Positions 42,236 to 51,512 of a DNA stretch of 64,000 nt are shown here, in pieces. The notes beneath the pieces are model-generated. The model searched no databases. It saw only the letters and a program-made list of their open reading frames with translations, and was not told where the DNA came from. The translations under genes were made by a program, and so were the position numbers. The stretch's first letter is position 1. Each line of letters begins with the position of its first letter. The DNA comes from an uncultured Bacteroidales bacterium (GTDB taxonomy: Bacteria; Bacteroidota; Bacteroidia; Bacteroidales; Paludibacteraceae). The DNA lies in contig CAMKDV010000001.1 in NCBI GenBank assembly GCA_946411385.1, positions 242,224-306,223 on the forward strand, read 5' to 3'.

Positions 42236-43498
42236 ATGAAAAAGTTACTTTTCGGTGGAACCGTTTTCTGCCTGTCAGTCATTCTTGTATGCCTGTTTAT
42301 GCTCGCTTCGTGCGAGACGGGCAATGGCGTTAAACAAGTGAAAGCGCTGAACTTCTCTCCGGCAGAGAGACAGCTGTCGCAGCAGTGCAACGATTTCAGC
42401 TTTGACCTGTTGGAACAAGCCGCAGCCCATGATCAGAGCGAGAACATCATCCTCTCGCCGCTATCGGCATCGATGCTACTGGGCATGGTGATGAACGGCG
42501 CCGATGGCGAGACGCAAGCGCAGATACGCGAGATGCTCGGATTTGAGGATGCACCTATCGACGAGATCAACGACTATTACCGCCAACTCATCGACGTACT
42601 GCCCGCCTTGGATACTTACACCAATCTGAACATCGCCAACGGTATATGGGTAGCCGAGCGTTTTCCGCTGCAAGCCGACTTTGTGCAGGCATGTAAGCAG
42701 AGTTTTGATGCCGAAGCAAAGAACGTACCGACTTTTGTGGACGACAATGTGCTGCGCGATATCAACAATTTTGCCGCCTCGCACACCAATAACCGCATCA
42801 AAGAGGTTATCGACCGCTCGATGGTGGACGATAACACCGTGATGGCGCTGATCAATGCCCTGTACTTCAAAGCCAAATGGAAAGACAAATTCAAAACCAC
42901 GCAAACCGGCAAGCAGAAGTTCACCACCCTCAAAGGCAACGAGATTCAAACCGACTTCATGCACCGCACCGACGAGATGACATACAGTGAGGGCGAAGAT
43001 TACCAGCTGGTAGAACTGCCGTACAAAGGCGGCGAATATTGCGCTGACATCATCTTGCCTGCCGAGGGCATCAATATCCGCACGTTTATGGACGGCATGG
43101 ATGCGGAGCGATGGAACGAGATGACACACAATACGATGTATCCCGAGGTAGAACTGGCTTTGCCGAAATTCTCGCTCAAATACCAGCGTTGCCTCAACGA
43201 TGACCTGAAGGCATTGGGTATGCTTGACGCGTTCACAACCCAAGCTGATTTCTCCCGCTTGAGCGAGCATGAAGCCTATCTGACCCTTATCAACCAGCAC
43301 ACCTTCATGCAAGTAGATGAGGAAGGTACGGAAGCAGCAGCTGTGACGATAGGAATGTTTGCCGACAAAGCAGCCGAACCGATGGATTACCGCCGCTTCA
43401 TTGCCGATCGACCGTTCCTGTTCATCATCCGCGAACGCGACTACGGCACGATCCTCTTCACCGCCCTGATCGGTCACCCCGAAATGCAAAAGCAATAA
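42236..43498 (+). CDS. Serpin lipoprotein (serine protease inhibitor)
   Basis: A 420-residue serpin with lipobox LFMLASC, so anchored to the membrane. Serpin landmarks include SPLSASMLLGMVMNGADGET, ANGIWVAERFPLQADFVQ, INALYFKAKWKDKF and the hinge EEGTEAAAVT before the reactive loop. The Gly/Thr/Ala-rich hinge is the type seen in inhibitory serpins. Counting 17 residues along the hinge puts P1 at the Lys of FADKAAEP, suggesting a trypsin-like target (inference). It is in a forward run with the TPR/HTH sensor gene and an unknown lipoprotein gene. Confidence 0.92.
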   Translation: MKKLLFGGTVFCLSVILVCLFMLASCETGNGVKQVKALNFSPAERQLSQQCNDFSFDLLEQAAAHDQSENIILSPLSASMLLGMVMNGADGETQAQIREMLGFEDAPIDEINDYYRQLIDVLPALDTYTNLNIANGIWVAERFPLQADFVQACKQSFDAEAKNVPTFVDDNVLRDINNFAASHTNNRIKEVIDRSMVDDNTVMALINALYFKAKWKDKFKTTQTGKQKFTTLKGNEIQTDFMHRTDEMTYSEGEDYQLVELPYKGGEYCADIILPAEGINIRTFMDGMDAERWNEMTHNTMYPEVELALPKFSLKYQRCLNDDLKALGMLDAFTTQADFSRLSEHEAYLTLINQHTFMQVDEEGTEAAAVTIGMFADKAAEPMDYRRFIADRPFLFIIRERDYGTILFTALIGHPEMQKQ

Positions 43499-43519
43499 CC
43501 ACTAAAATTCTCACCCGCT

Positions 43520-44137
43520 ATGAACAAAAAGAATGTATTACCGCGCATCGCGAAAGTTCCGGCATTGATAGCAATGCTTTCGATGCTCTTGGTAGCATGT
43601 ATTATCAGGAACCACCCCGTTGTTGTAGTTGACGGCAAAGAGTTGCTCGATACGACTATTTTGCAAGGCGGATGGGAAATGAAATCTTATGTTTCGGAAC
43701 ATTCCTACTACAATGATTCCATGCAAACCGTACCGACCAAACACGACAAACATGACACGCAGTTTGACGGCAAAGCCGTAGCATGGCTCTTCCGAAACAA
43801 TGAGATCTACCATTTCCAATGGGTAATATCCGAGCCGGACAAGTATTGGAGCAAAGTGGACGATGCCGCTTTCAGAACCTTCATTATTGAGGGCAAAAAA
43901 CCGTACTTCACAATCGTAGAAACAGCCAATTATGACATTTTTTGCGTTACGGATCCTTGTCCGAATATTATCATCAAGCGCTATTCAGTAAACAAACTGA
44001 CGAATGACGAATTGATCCTTATATACGACGAACGCATAACGTATCCTGAAGCCGGAGTGCCATCCGTAAACGTCGTACGCGAAACCTATACATTTGTGCG
44101 TGAACGAAGTTTGGATGATTGGCAACCCACGGAGTAA
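43520..44137 (+). CDS. Unknown lipoprotein downstream of the serpin
   Basis: A 205-residue protein with lipobox LLVAC. The mature part has mostly beta-strand-like segments (VAWLFRNNEIYHFQWVISEP, PYFTIVETANYDIFCVTDPC) and two Cys. The layout is lipocalin-like but no family is recognised. It lies 21 nt behind the serpin stop and is likely co-transcribed. Confidence 0.6.
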   Translation: MNKKNVLPRIAKVPALIAMLSMLLVACIIRNHPVVVVDGKELLDTTILQGGWEMKSYVSEHSYYNDSMQTVPTKHDKHDTQFDGKAVAWLFRNNEIYHFQWVISEPDKYWSKVDDAAFRTFIIEGKKPYFTIVETANYDIFCVTDPCPNIIIKRYSVNKLTNDELILIYDERITYPEAGVPSVNVVRETYTFVRERSLDDWQPTE

Positions 44138-44166
44138 ATCCGTCAGGTAGGTTTTTTGCCACATAG

Positions 44167-44184
44167 TTTGGCGTGATTTTTGTA
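44167..44184 (+). promoter_or_regulatory. Possible sigma-54-like promoter before the 44217 lipoprotein gene
   Basis: TTTGGCGTGATTTTTGTAG: GG at 44170-44171, 10 nt, then GT at 44182-44183. It differs from the TTGGCACG-N4-TTGCA consensus at few positions and resembles the element at 40151. No TAnnTTTG box is visible here. Confidence 0.3.
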
Positions 44185-44216
44185 GTACAATCCATAACCA
44201 CTAAATAGTATTGTTT

Positions 44217-44966
44217 ATGAAAAAACATCTTTTATACATCATCATAACGGCTGTGGCACTGTGCGGGTGCAACCCGGACGTGGCGCTCAACTCCAACGAG
44301 AATTCCCCGAAGATTGCCGAAGAGATATTGGGCATGACGGTACAGGAAGCCACGAAACATCTGGAGAAAAACGGTTACTGCTTCGGCAGCAAGATGGAAT
44401 ATGCCGACGAATATGTCTTTTCTAAAGACGCACGATTCACGGAATTCTCCTACGACGCATCAATCATGTTTATGTTCGGAGTGTACGGAGATACCGTCAA
44501 ATATGCGTCAGCTCTCCATCGGATGGAGACGGAGAAAAGTGCACGTGACCTCTACTGGAAGTGGTCACATTTTGCCGCTACCGTCATCCGTCCTACTTAT
44601 TCTTTATGGAACGGCAGCCTGATTGTAAAAGACCTGAGCATCTCGCAGCAACCCGCCAGATGGACAACCTACTGCGGCGGTACGCAAGTCGAACAAATGA
44701 CCAAAGACCTCACCGATGATTACAACAACGGCAGAATAACCAAAGAGGAGTACGATTCGTATATGGAAACCTACAGGCAGACTCAATCGAAGTTCTGGGC
44801 GGACTACAAGCGTGAAGCTGACAATATAGACTCCGCAGACGAATACTATCGAAACGAAGAGTCAACCGGTCATCTGAAAGAAATAGAAATGAGCGTTGAT
44901 ATGAATAACGGAGGACGAATTGAGCTATACTACTCAACATTAAATGGCGTCGTACATTGGATATAA
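44217..44966 (+). CDS. Unknown lipoprotein with Cys pair and acidic middle
   Basis: A 249-residue protein with lipobox ALCGC. The ATG at 44217 is chosen; the upstream codon in frame is TTG. A short segment (EEILGMTVQEATKHLEKNGYCF) looks like a PASTA-like or peptide-binding helix, then strand/helix segments with DDYNNGRITKEEYDSYMETY. No family recognised. The final lipoprotein gene starts 10 nt later. Confidence 0.6.
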   Translation: MKKHLLYIIITAVALCGCNPDVALNSNENSPKIAEEILGMTVQEATKHLEKNGYCFGSKMEYADEYVFSKDARFTEFSYDASIMFMFGVYGDTVKYASALHRMETEKSARDLYWKWSHFAATVIRPTYSLWNGSLIVKDLSISQQPARWTTYCGGTQVEQMTKDLTDDYNNGRITKEEYDSYMETYRQTQSKFWADYKREADNIDSADEYYRNEESTGHLKEIEMSVDMNNGGRIELYYSTLNGVVHWI

Positions 44967-44976
44967 AACTATTCCT

Positions 44977-45243
44977 ATGAAAAAACTATCCGTATATATT
45001 CCGATTGCGTGCAGCGCTATGTTTGCACTCGCTTCTTGTGCTAACAAGTGTGATAATATAGATATCCGCGACCCGTCGTATTATGACGGACAAACCATCA
45101 CCCATCCTGATGACGGACCTACTACCCGGGGCGGTGGCATGCCCGACTCCAATGCCGTGCGCATGACGGAGTCCGTTGCACCGCTCACCCCTGCCACCGG
45201 CAACTCACATGTAGATACCCAATCCTACCACGAGAGCAAATAA
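44977..45243 (+). CDS. Small lipoprotein, Pro/Asp-rich
   Basis: An 88-residue protein with lipobox ALASC (MFALASCANKC). The mature part has no strong secondary structure (DGPTTRGGGMPDSN, SVAPLTPATGNSH). The ATG at 44977 fits the signal peptide; an upstream in-frame codon is ignored. It probably belongs to the same transcript as the 44217 gene. 45244-45389 shows nothing notable. Confidence 0.55.
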   Translation: MKKLSVYIPIACSAMFALASCANKCDNIDIRDPSYYDGQTITHPDDGPTTRGGGMPDSNAVRMTESVAPLTPATGNSHVDTQSYHESK

Positions 45244-45389
45244 CGCGCTATGCCAACGGAGTAGAAAACAGGGAAAGTAACAATGCTAAATGCAATTTTT
45301 GAGCCTTAAGATTTGCGAATAATTTGTTTTCCGTCCAAATGATTTGTTTGCAACGCTTGGAAAAATGTAAATAGGTTTTTGCACACCGA

Positions 45390-46295
45390 TTATTTCTCGC
45401 AGGTGCAATGGCGGAGTGCTTTGTTTCGCTGAGGGGTATAAGAGGAGATGGCGTAGGAGATTTTTATTCCGACATCCCACAAGCCGCAGCTGCTGACCAA
45501 CGGTGTGCCCTGACGGTTGCTCATGAGTACAGGTGTCAATATACGCTGCAGTGGTAAGCCGTCGCGTGTATCGGAAAGCATGAGCATGCATGGCGCGGTA
45601 CTGTGAGCAGGTGTTATTCTCGTCAAGGCATAGTCAAAATATACACCCACGATAATATATGGACGGCTCTTGCGAGACCAAATGCGCATAGGCAGAGCAT
45701 AATCGAGTTCCAATGCAAGCCACCATTGCACGGCAGGCTGCTCGAACTTACCCGTAGCGTGCATGTCAAAATCGCGTGAGGCAGCCAGCGGATACGAATC
45801 GTCAATGTGGTTGTCATAGGCGGGATAATAGACCGACAAGGCTGCATGGCTGAGCGTCTGTCGCCAAGTGCCGTTCATCGGAAAGACCGCCTTGGCACCG
45901 GTGTAGAGCGTGAAAAGGTCGTAGTTCCATGCCAGTTGCAGCGGTACGGCAACCGACCATAAGGTGTATCGTTCGCGCAGAGAGCCGATGTGATAGGAGA
46001 TGACCATCTGCTCATCATCGACATCGGTGGTGGAATACATATCTTCGTAGCTGTTCTTGCCAAAGCCGGCATTGTGACAATCAACAGTGAGTCCGGTGCG
46101 GAAACCAATGACGTATGGCGAGATATAATTGTAGTACAGATGTCCACCGGCATGAAAACCCACATCCGCGCCTATATACTGATACTTTGCGCTCCAACCA
46201 GCCAATCCGCCGTGCAGCCCCGCCTCAAACATGTGCCCTGCCGCATGCGCGAGCACGGGCAGCAACAGACATACTATGAGTGCAATTCGTTTCAC
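45390..46295 (-). CDS. Exported outer-membrane-type barrel protein
   Basis: A ~301-residue protein with a signal peptide (KRIALIVCLLLPVLAHA) and repeated strand-like segments rich in Tyr/Trp. The start is taken as GTG at 46293-46295, which gives a GTGA overlap with the stop of the upstream gene; an ATG at 46319 is also in frame. It resembles PorT/OmpA-type small barrels in layout, but no family is clear. It is the last gene in the porQ run. Confidence 0.6.
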   Translation of the reverse strand: MKRIALIVCLLLPVLAHAAGHMFEAGLHGGLAGWSAKYQYIGADVGFHAGGHLYYNYISPYVIGFRTGLTVDCHNAGFGKNSYEDMYSTTDVDDEQMVISYHIGSLRERYTLWSVAVPLQLAWNYDLFTLYTGAKAVFPMNGTWRQTLSHAALSVYYPAYDNHIDDSYPLAASRDFDMHATGKFEQPAVQWWLALELDYALPMRIWSRKSRPYIIVGVYFDYALTRITPAHSTAPCMLMLSDTRDGLPLQRILTPVLMSNRQGTPLVSSCGLWDVGIKISYAISSYTPQRNKALRHCTCEK

Positions 46296-49200
46296 AACAC
46301 AATTTTCTTCTCCACCCATACGCGGTCACCTTGTCGGTAATGGATGATATAAATACCCCGAGTCAAGCGGTCGTCGGTGACGGGCAAGCCATTGCTATTG
46401 TATATATGCACGCTGACAGGCCACGGAAGTGGAGTATCCGTCAGCGTAATGATATTCGACCAGATGTAGGAATCATCGTCCATCCTTACCAGCAACTGAT
46501 AGCTGCCGTGCAGCTCGTTCTGCTCGCTGTAATCATCGTCCGTTGCGCCGTCAACAGCCACGCTATCCTTGTACCACTGATACGTGCGCGGTGTGCGGTC
46601 GGGGAAGAAACGGCGCAGGGTAACATGGTCAAGCATGAGCTGCCAGTTGTACTTGTTGACAATGACCGGCCACAGTCTCTCGCACCGGAAAGTGTCAATA
46701 GTGAGCGTGTAGACGGAGTCGGTGCAGTCCGTCCAATGCCAATGCGGTACAGGTATATGATGCTCATCGCTGATGTCCGTAAAGACAACAGATGTATCGC
46801 GGTAGTGCCATGTAAATGGCAACAGCGTATCGCAGATGGTCAACTGACATGTGCCGTACCGGATATCCGGACAGCAATGTTCGGTAGCGAGCATGTAGGT
46901 CATCAGCACACTGTCCTCGCCGGTGGTGTAACGGAGCATGACATCGGAGTCGCCTATTTCGTGCCAGAGTATATCCCTCCATGTATACGGCATGAGGGTG
47001 TCGCAGACCGTTGTGTCCTGTGTCTGCGGCGGATTGAGACATTTCTTGATTGTCAATCTGAAAGGCTCGCTTTCCGTTCGACAGTAGTCGTTCGCCACGT
47101 TCCCTTCTTCAGCCACTGCCACTTTGTACCATCCGCCATCAGCATCTTTAGCAGCATTGATGCGCCAGATGCTGTCCGCAGTGTAGGCTACGGGTGTCCA
47201 TGTGTTCCGGTCGGAAGAAAAATACCATTGGTAATCCAACGGTTCGACGAACGCCAGGCGGTCATTCGTGCCGTTATGCAGTTGTGCGGTAAACTGTTGT
47301 GCTGCTTCCCGACAAACCGTGTCGGCTGCGGTAATCTCTACCGACGGAGCACAGAGATAGACCTCCAGATCAGCCATGTCCACACCCTGTCCACCTGTGA
47401 TAGAAAGCTCAAGCGAGGTTGTACCTACCGGCACACCGAAGTTGAATCCCGCTCTGCGCCACTCCTCCAACTCGGTAGCATCGGCTTCGTAGCGCTTGAG
47501 TTCTTCGCCTGTGCCGGCATCCGACAGCGTGACCGTAAGTTGAGCATCAGCGGGCAGAGGAACATCGGCTATATTGGCAATGACCGACAATTCTGTTCCG
47601 GTACAAACGCTCGCGACAGTTCGCGTGTAAGGCATCGGCTGACCGGCAAGGCTCTCTGTAAACAGCAATCTGCCGTCCGTACAGATAGGACAATCGGCAC
47701 TCACCCGCAGCAAGAACGGTTCACTTATGGCGCAATAGTCGGGATTGTTGATATAACTTTCGTTGGCGATGATGACGCGGTACCAGCCTGAGTCGGAAAC
47801 TTGGATGTTCTCGAAATCGGGATTGAGAATCTGTCCGTTGGGGGCAGATAGGTCAGTCCAGTTGTTCTCGTCGGCAGGGATATCGGGGTTGAGGTAGCTC
47901 ACATACTGCCAGCGGTAGGCGACAGGTGCGGTGATTATACCGTTGTTGTCAAACCGCACGTTAAAGCGATAGTGGCGCTCTTCGCACACGTTGTGCGGCG
48001 AACGGATGGTAACCGGCGGCACACATTGTTTGAACGACCGCAAGTTCAGTTTGTACGGCTCGCTTTCAGCGCGGCAGTTGACGCTGTTGATGTTTCCCTC
48101 TGCCGCCATCATCACCTTGTACCATCCGCTGTCGCTGTTCAACACCACAGGCAACGACAATGTTGCCGATGTAGCCCCCTCTATCTCCGTCCAAGTGATG
48201 CTGTCCGAGGAGTGCCACCAACGATATTCGAGTGGCGCTTCCGCTGTCTGCTGATAATCAGAGACGGCAGTCAACGTAGTGGATGTAAACGGGCAGACGC
48301 TGTCCGCATCCGCTATCGTGACAGGTGGCATACACAATCGCACTTCTATGTCATCCAAAGCAAAGTCATTGCCATAGCCTCCTAACGAACCGGTATTGTT
48401 GTAGATGTGCAGTTGCACCGACGTGATGCCGGTAGGGACGGTAAAGTTCATACCTACCAACTGCCAGTCGGCAGACTCGGAGAGGTTGATGTCCCATGTT
48501 TTGGTGTAGTCAGGCTGGATGTCACCCGGGGAATGTGAGGCAAGCACTTCGCCGGTAGCAGGGTTCGTCAGCTCAAAGCGCAGACATGGATAAATATAGC
48601 CGAAGTTCTGTTGCAGGTAAGGTATCTGTCCGGCGTAGGTCACGTTCGCCACGTAGGCGGAGAAGGTCAGTTCGGAACCGGCACACAGCCCGTCAATCGT
48701 AGTGTTGTAGAACGGTGCGCCGTCACCTGCGCCGTCCACTTCCAGGAAATAGCCGCGGCTGTAGTCGCCGAAATATGTGTGGTCGTCCTGCAGGTGCCAC
48801 TGGATGCCGTTGCGGTAGCCTTTCTTTGTGACCAAATACCTCCCTGTTCCCATATCCATACCATCTCCAATAGGTACGATATTGGTTGCTTGCCAATAAC
48901 TGCTACTCATACCGGGCACAGGAACGATGCTGACAGTAGGGTCATTCGGGGAGTTACCACCAAAATCTTCACGAAAGAGCAAAATTCCGTCCTCGCACAA
49001 CTCTTCTTTTGGCGCAGGGCGCGATATGTTGAACAGCGAAGCATCGGACACCTGACCAATCTTTAGAACGAATGCACTAAAACCGCCTCGCTCTGCTTTC
49101 AACGAATAACCCGGAATAATACTTTGGGGTATTTCGTATGTCTCAGAACAACAAGTGGAGAACGGAACGGATGAAGAACAGTCCGGCAAAGATGTACCTC

Positions 49201-50380
49201 TGAATCTGATATTTTCGCCGTTGCCTCGCCATGTGGTTACTAATAGTGAAGCACTATAAGGCACATTGAACGATGATTGCCCCAAGTTCCAATAAGCATC
49301 TGTTGCCATGTTATCCAAAGGCACTATTTCCGCCATGGCAGGGTCACCTCGTTCAAACGTATTGAGACTGCTGCCTGTGGTGTACAGGTAGCAAGACACT
49401 GGCTTGGTGGCTGTTACATATTCGGCTGACAATTGGTTGTCTGAATTGACGATAGTTCGCTGCAAGCTCTCGCCACATTGCAGTGTGCCTATCTGTTGCC
49501 TGGTGTTTTTTTGGTGTAGATAGACCTCTGTGCTGTCCGCTGATGCTGTTATCTGATAGGTCACTTGACTCAGCCTGGAACTTATCGGTATAGCGAACTC
49601 TTTTCCCCAAACTGAAACAGGGCGTGCTTGTTCCCATGTGTAGTCCAGTCCCTCGGCATCCGATGGCAAGCGTGTCAGATCATTGCCCTGAAAGACGGCT
49701 ACCGGCTTGTCGGATTCGAGCGAGGTGCCACTGATACTTGCCGAATAATCGGCGCAATGGAATAGTAACACATCATTCTCGTTCAGCGTGAAAGTACCAG
49801 GCTGACCGGCTGTAAGCGTCTGTCCCGAATAGGGTGCAGTACCACAAGTCAAATTGGTTCGTGGAGTAATCCGTACTATTGTGCCATCGGCTGTGCCTAC
49901 TATCGTAAACTGTGAGTAAGTCGGTCGTTGTGTATCTTGCGCGGTAACCATTGTCCCCGAAATACCTTGCAGTATATAGTGTGTACCTAACAGATGTTTT
50001 GGGAGGATGACAGTCTCTGCAGAGCCGTATTGTCCTTGTACCCAGACGTTCATGTAACATGCTCCGGTGGATTGCACATGCACACTTTGCAACACGGCTT
50101 CTGACACGTCCTGTAAACTTGTCAGAGTAGAACTCCCGGCGTTCTCTTGAAAAGCATAGACACCTGTGCCCACTTTGGAGGAAAAAGTTATTTCGGCATT
50201 CTCAATGCATGTTATCGATATGCCGCAATGTTTGGGCGAATTCTCTTGTTCTTCATGCCAAAAGTCAAACAACGTAAAGTAGAATTCTGTACCCGCTGCA
50301 GTAGCCTGCGGTGTCTGCCCGATAGCCGGTGACACCACAAGCAAAGCGGATAGCGCTAACAACAAGAAGACCTTTTTCAT
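46292..50380 (-). CDS. Large T9SS-exported protein with IgGFc-binding-like and Ig-like repeats
   Basis: A 1362-residue exported protein: signal peptide (MKKVFLLLALSALLVVSPAIG), an IgGFc-binding-like domain (about 100-450; TEFYFTLFDFWHEEQ, TIVRITPRTNLTCG), a jelly-roll-like part (about 480-690) and repeated Ig/PKD-like segments with the paired phrases PVTI(A/R) and GWYKV (about 690-1150). The C-terminus has VHIYNSNGLPVTDDRLTRGI and ends VEKKIVL, the type A sorting tail of T9SS cargo. The Met at 50380 fits the signal peptide. A secreted adhesin or structural surface protein is likely; a ligand cannot be inferred from the name alone. It lies directly in the porQ gene run. Confidence 0.7.
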   Translation of the reverse strand: MKKVFLLLALSALLVVSPAIGQTPQATAAGTEFYFTLFDFWHEEQENSPKHCGISITCIENAEITFSSKVGTGVYAFQENAGSSTLTSLQDVSEAVLQSVHVQSTGACYMNVWVQGQYGSAETVILPKHLLGTHYILQGISGTMVTAQDTQRPTYSQFTIVGTADGTIVRITPRTNLTCGTAPYSGQTLTAGQPGTFTLNENDVLLFHCADYSASISGTSLESDKPVAVFQGNDLTRLPSDAEGLDYTWEQARPVSVWGKEFAIPISSRLSQVTYQITASADSTEVYLHQKNTRQQIGTLQCGESLQRTIVNSDNQLSAEYVTATKPVSCYLYTTGSSLNTFERGDPAMAEIVPLDNMATDAYWNLGQSSFNVPYSASLLVTTWRGNGENIRFRGTSLPDCSSSVPFSTCCSETYEIPQSIIPGYSLKAERGGFSAFVLKIGQVSDASLFNISRPAPKEELCEDGILLFREDFGGNSPNDPTVSIVPVPGMSSSYWQATNIVPIGDGMDMGTGRYLVTKKGYRNGIQWHLQDDHTYFGDYSRGYFLEVDGAGDGAPFYNTTIDGLCAGSELTFSAYVANVTYAGQIPYLQQNFGYIYPCLRFELTNPATGEVLASHSPGDIQPDYTKTWDINLSESADWQLVGMNFTVPTGITSVQLHIYNNTGSLGGYGNDFALDDIEVRLCMPPVTIADADSVCPFTSTTLTAVSDYQQTAEAPLEYRWWHSSDSITWTEIEGATSATLSLPVVLNSDSGWYKVMMAAEGNINSVNCRAESEPYKLNLRSFKQCVPPVTIRSPHNVCEERHYRFNVRFDNNGIITAPVAYRWQYVSYLNPDIPADENNWTDLSAPNGQILNPDFENIQVSDSGWYRVIIANESYINNPDYCAISEPFLLRVSADCPICTDGRLLFTESLAGQPMPYTRTVASVCTGTELSVIANIADVPLPADAQLTVTLSDAGTGEELKRYEADATELEEWRRAGFNFGVPVGTTSLELSITGGQGVDMADLEVYLCAPSVEITAADTVCREAAQQFTAQLHNGTNDRLAFVEPLDYQWYFSSDRNTWTPVAYTADSIWRINAAKDADGGWYKVAVAEEGNVANDYCRTESEPFRLTIKKCLNPPQTQDTTVCDTLMPYTWRDILWHEIGDSDVMLRYTTGEDSVLMTYMLATEHCCPDIRYGTCQLTICDTLLPFTWHYRDTSVVFTDISDEHHIPVPHWHWTDCTDSVYTLTIDTFRCERLWPVIVNKYNWQLMLDHVTLRRFFPDRTPRTYQWYKDSVAVDGATDDDYSEQNELHGSYQLLVRMDDDSYIWSNIITLTDTPLPWPVSVHIYNSNGLPVTDDRLTRGIYIIHYRQGDRVWVEKKIVL

Positions 50381-50453
50381 CAATTGCAACAAGGGTACAA
50401 AAACACGAGGCAGTGTACCGATGGTTGGCATACTGTCTCGTATCATGGGGCTG

Positions 50454-51437
50454 TTAGATGGACAAGATCTGCATAGCTGCCCACTTGTCGGCCTTCACAT
50501 CTTTCTTCTCGCGGATAGCTTTGCTCAGCGGGACATAGACGATCTCGTCGTTTTTCATGCCGATCATGATGCTACGCTGCTCTTCGTACAGGGCTTGTAC
50601 GGCTGCCATTCCCATACGCGATGCGATGATGCGGTCGTAAGCCGTAGGACTGCCACCGCGCTGTAAGTGACCGAGGATAGTCACGCGGGTGTTGTACTCC
50701 GGATGAACTTGCTCCAACTGCTTCGCTACGGCCTGTGCTCCTCCCTCTATAGCGTGCTCCTGAACGAGTACAATACTGGAGTTCTTGCTCTTGCGACGGC
50801 CCTGACCGATAGCTTCCTCAATCTGCTCCTTGATGGTAGCACGCTCGGGGATGATGGCAGCTTCTGCACCCGAAGCAAGCGCTGCACTCAGCGTCAGGAA
50901 GCCTGCGTCACGACCCATCACCTCTACCAGGAAAACGCGCTCGTGGCTGGTAGCGGTGTCGCGCAGTTTGTCCACGCACTCCATGATCGTGTTCAGACTG
51001 GTGTCATAACCGATGGTCGAGTCCGTTCCCCACAGGTCGTTGTCGATCGTTCCGGGCAGACCGATGACAGGCACATTATATTCTTGCGCGAGCAGACGCG
51101 CACCCGTGAACGTACCGTCACCGCCGATCACTACCAGCGCATCTATCTCCTCTTTCTGCAAGGTTTCGAAAGCTTTCTTGCGGCCTTCGGGCGTCTTGAA
51201 CTCCATGCAACGGGCAGATTTCAGAATCGTACCGCCACGCTGGATGATGCCGGATACATCTTGCGACGTCAGCTCTTTCACTTCGTCGTCAATCAGTCCC
51301 TGATAGCCGCGATAGATGCCTTTGGCTTTGATGCCGTTAACAATGCACGTACGTACCACCGCACGGATGGCGGCGTTCATTCCCGGCGAGTCACCTCCTG
51401 AGGTGAGCACACCCACAGTGTTAATCTTGTACTCCAT
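50454..51437 (-). CDS. pfkA: ATP-dependent 6-phosphofructokinase
   Basis: A 327-residue glycolytic enzyme that phosphorylates fructose-6-phosphate. Seen are [18 protein letters not shown], the nucleotide motif GGDGTFTGA (Gly rather than Asp at the third position of this motif favours ATP over pyrophosphate), [19 protein letters not shown] with the catalytic Asp, and MGRDAGFL. Length matches the bacterial ATP-PFK subunit. Lies in the porQ-cmk-ispH-pfkA order, which I recall as common in Bacteroidales. Confidence 0.95.
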   Translation of the reverse strand: MEYKINTVGVLTSGGDSPGMNAAIRAVVRTCIVNGIKAKGIYRGYQGLIDDEVKELTSQDVSGIIQRGGTILKSARCMEFKTPEGRKKAFETLQKEEIDALVVIGGDGTFTGARLLAQEYNVPVIGLPGTIDNDLWGTDSTIGYDTSLNTIMECVDKLRDTATSHERVFLVEVMGRDAGFLTLSAALASGAEAAIIPERATIKEQIEEAIGQGRRKSKNSSIVLVQEHAIEGGAQAVAKQLEQVHPEYNTRVTILGHLQRGGSPTAYDRIIASRMGMAAVQALYEEQRSIMIGMKNDEIVYVPLSKAIREKKDVKADKWAAMQILSI

Positions 51438-51475
51438 AATATTTTGGTTTAAAGTTAAATGTTCTATATTGAAAT

Positions 51476-51512
51476 CCTTTCACCTTTCACCTTTCAATTT
51501 TCACCTTTCACC
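51476..51512. repeat. Heptamer array (CCTTTCA) across the ispH stop codon
   Basis: Five units (CCTTTCA three times, ATTTTCA, CCTTTCA) run from 51476 to 51510. The last residues of IspH (KVKGEN) and its stop at 51494-51496 lie inside the array, so the array has reshaped the protein's C-terminus. Confidence 0.8.

Noticed and set aside
46280..47791. A 503-codon forward frame opposite the large T9SS-type protein
   Set aside because: No start region, promoter or family motif; the reverse gene has a signal peptide, repeats and a sorting tail.
50454..51437. Pyrophosphate-dependent phosphofructokinase
   Set aside because: The nucleotide motif reads GGDGT; the pyrophosphate type has a second Asp (GGDDT).
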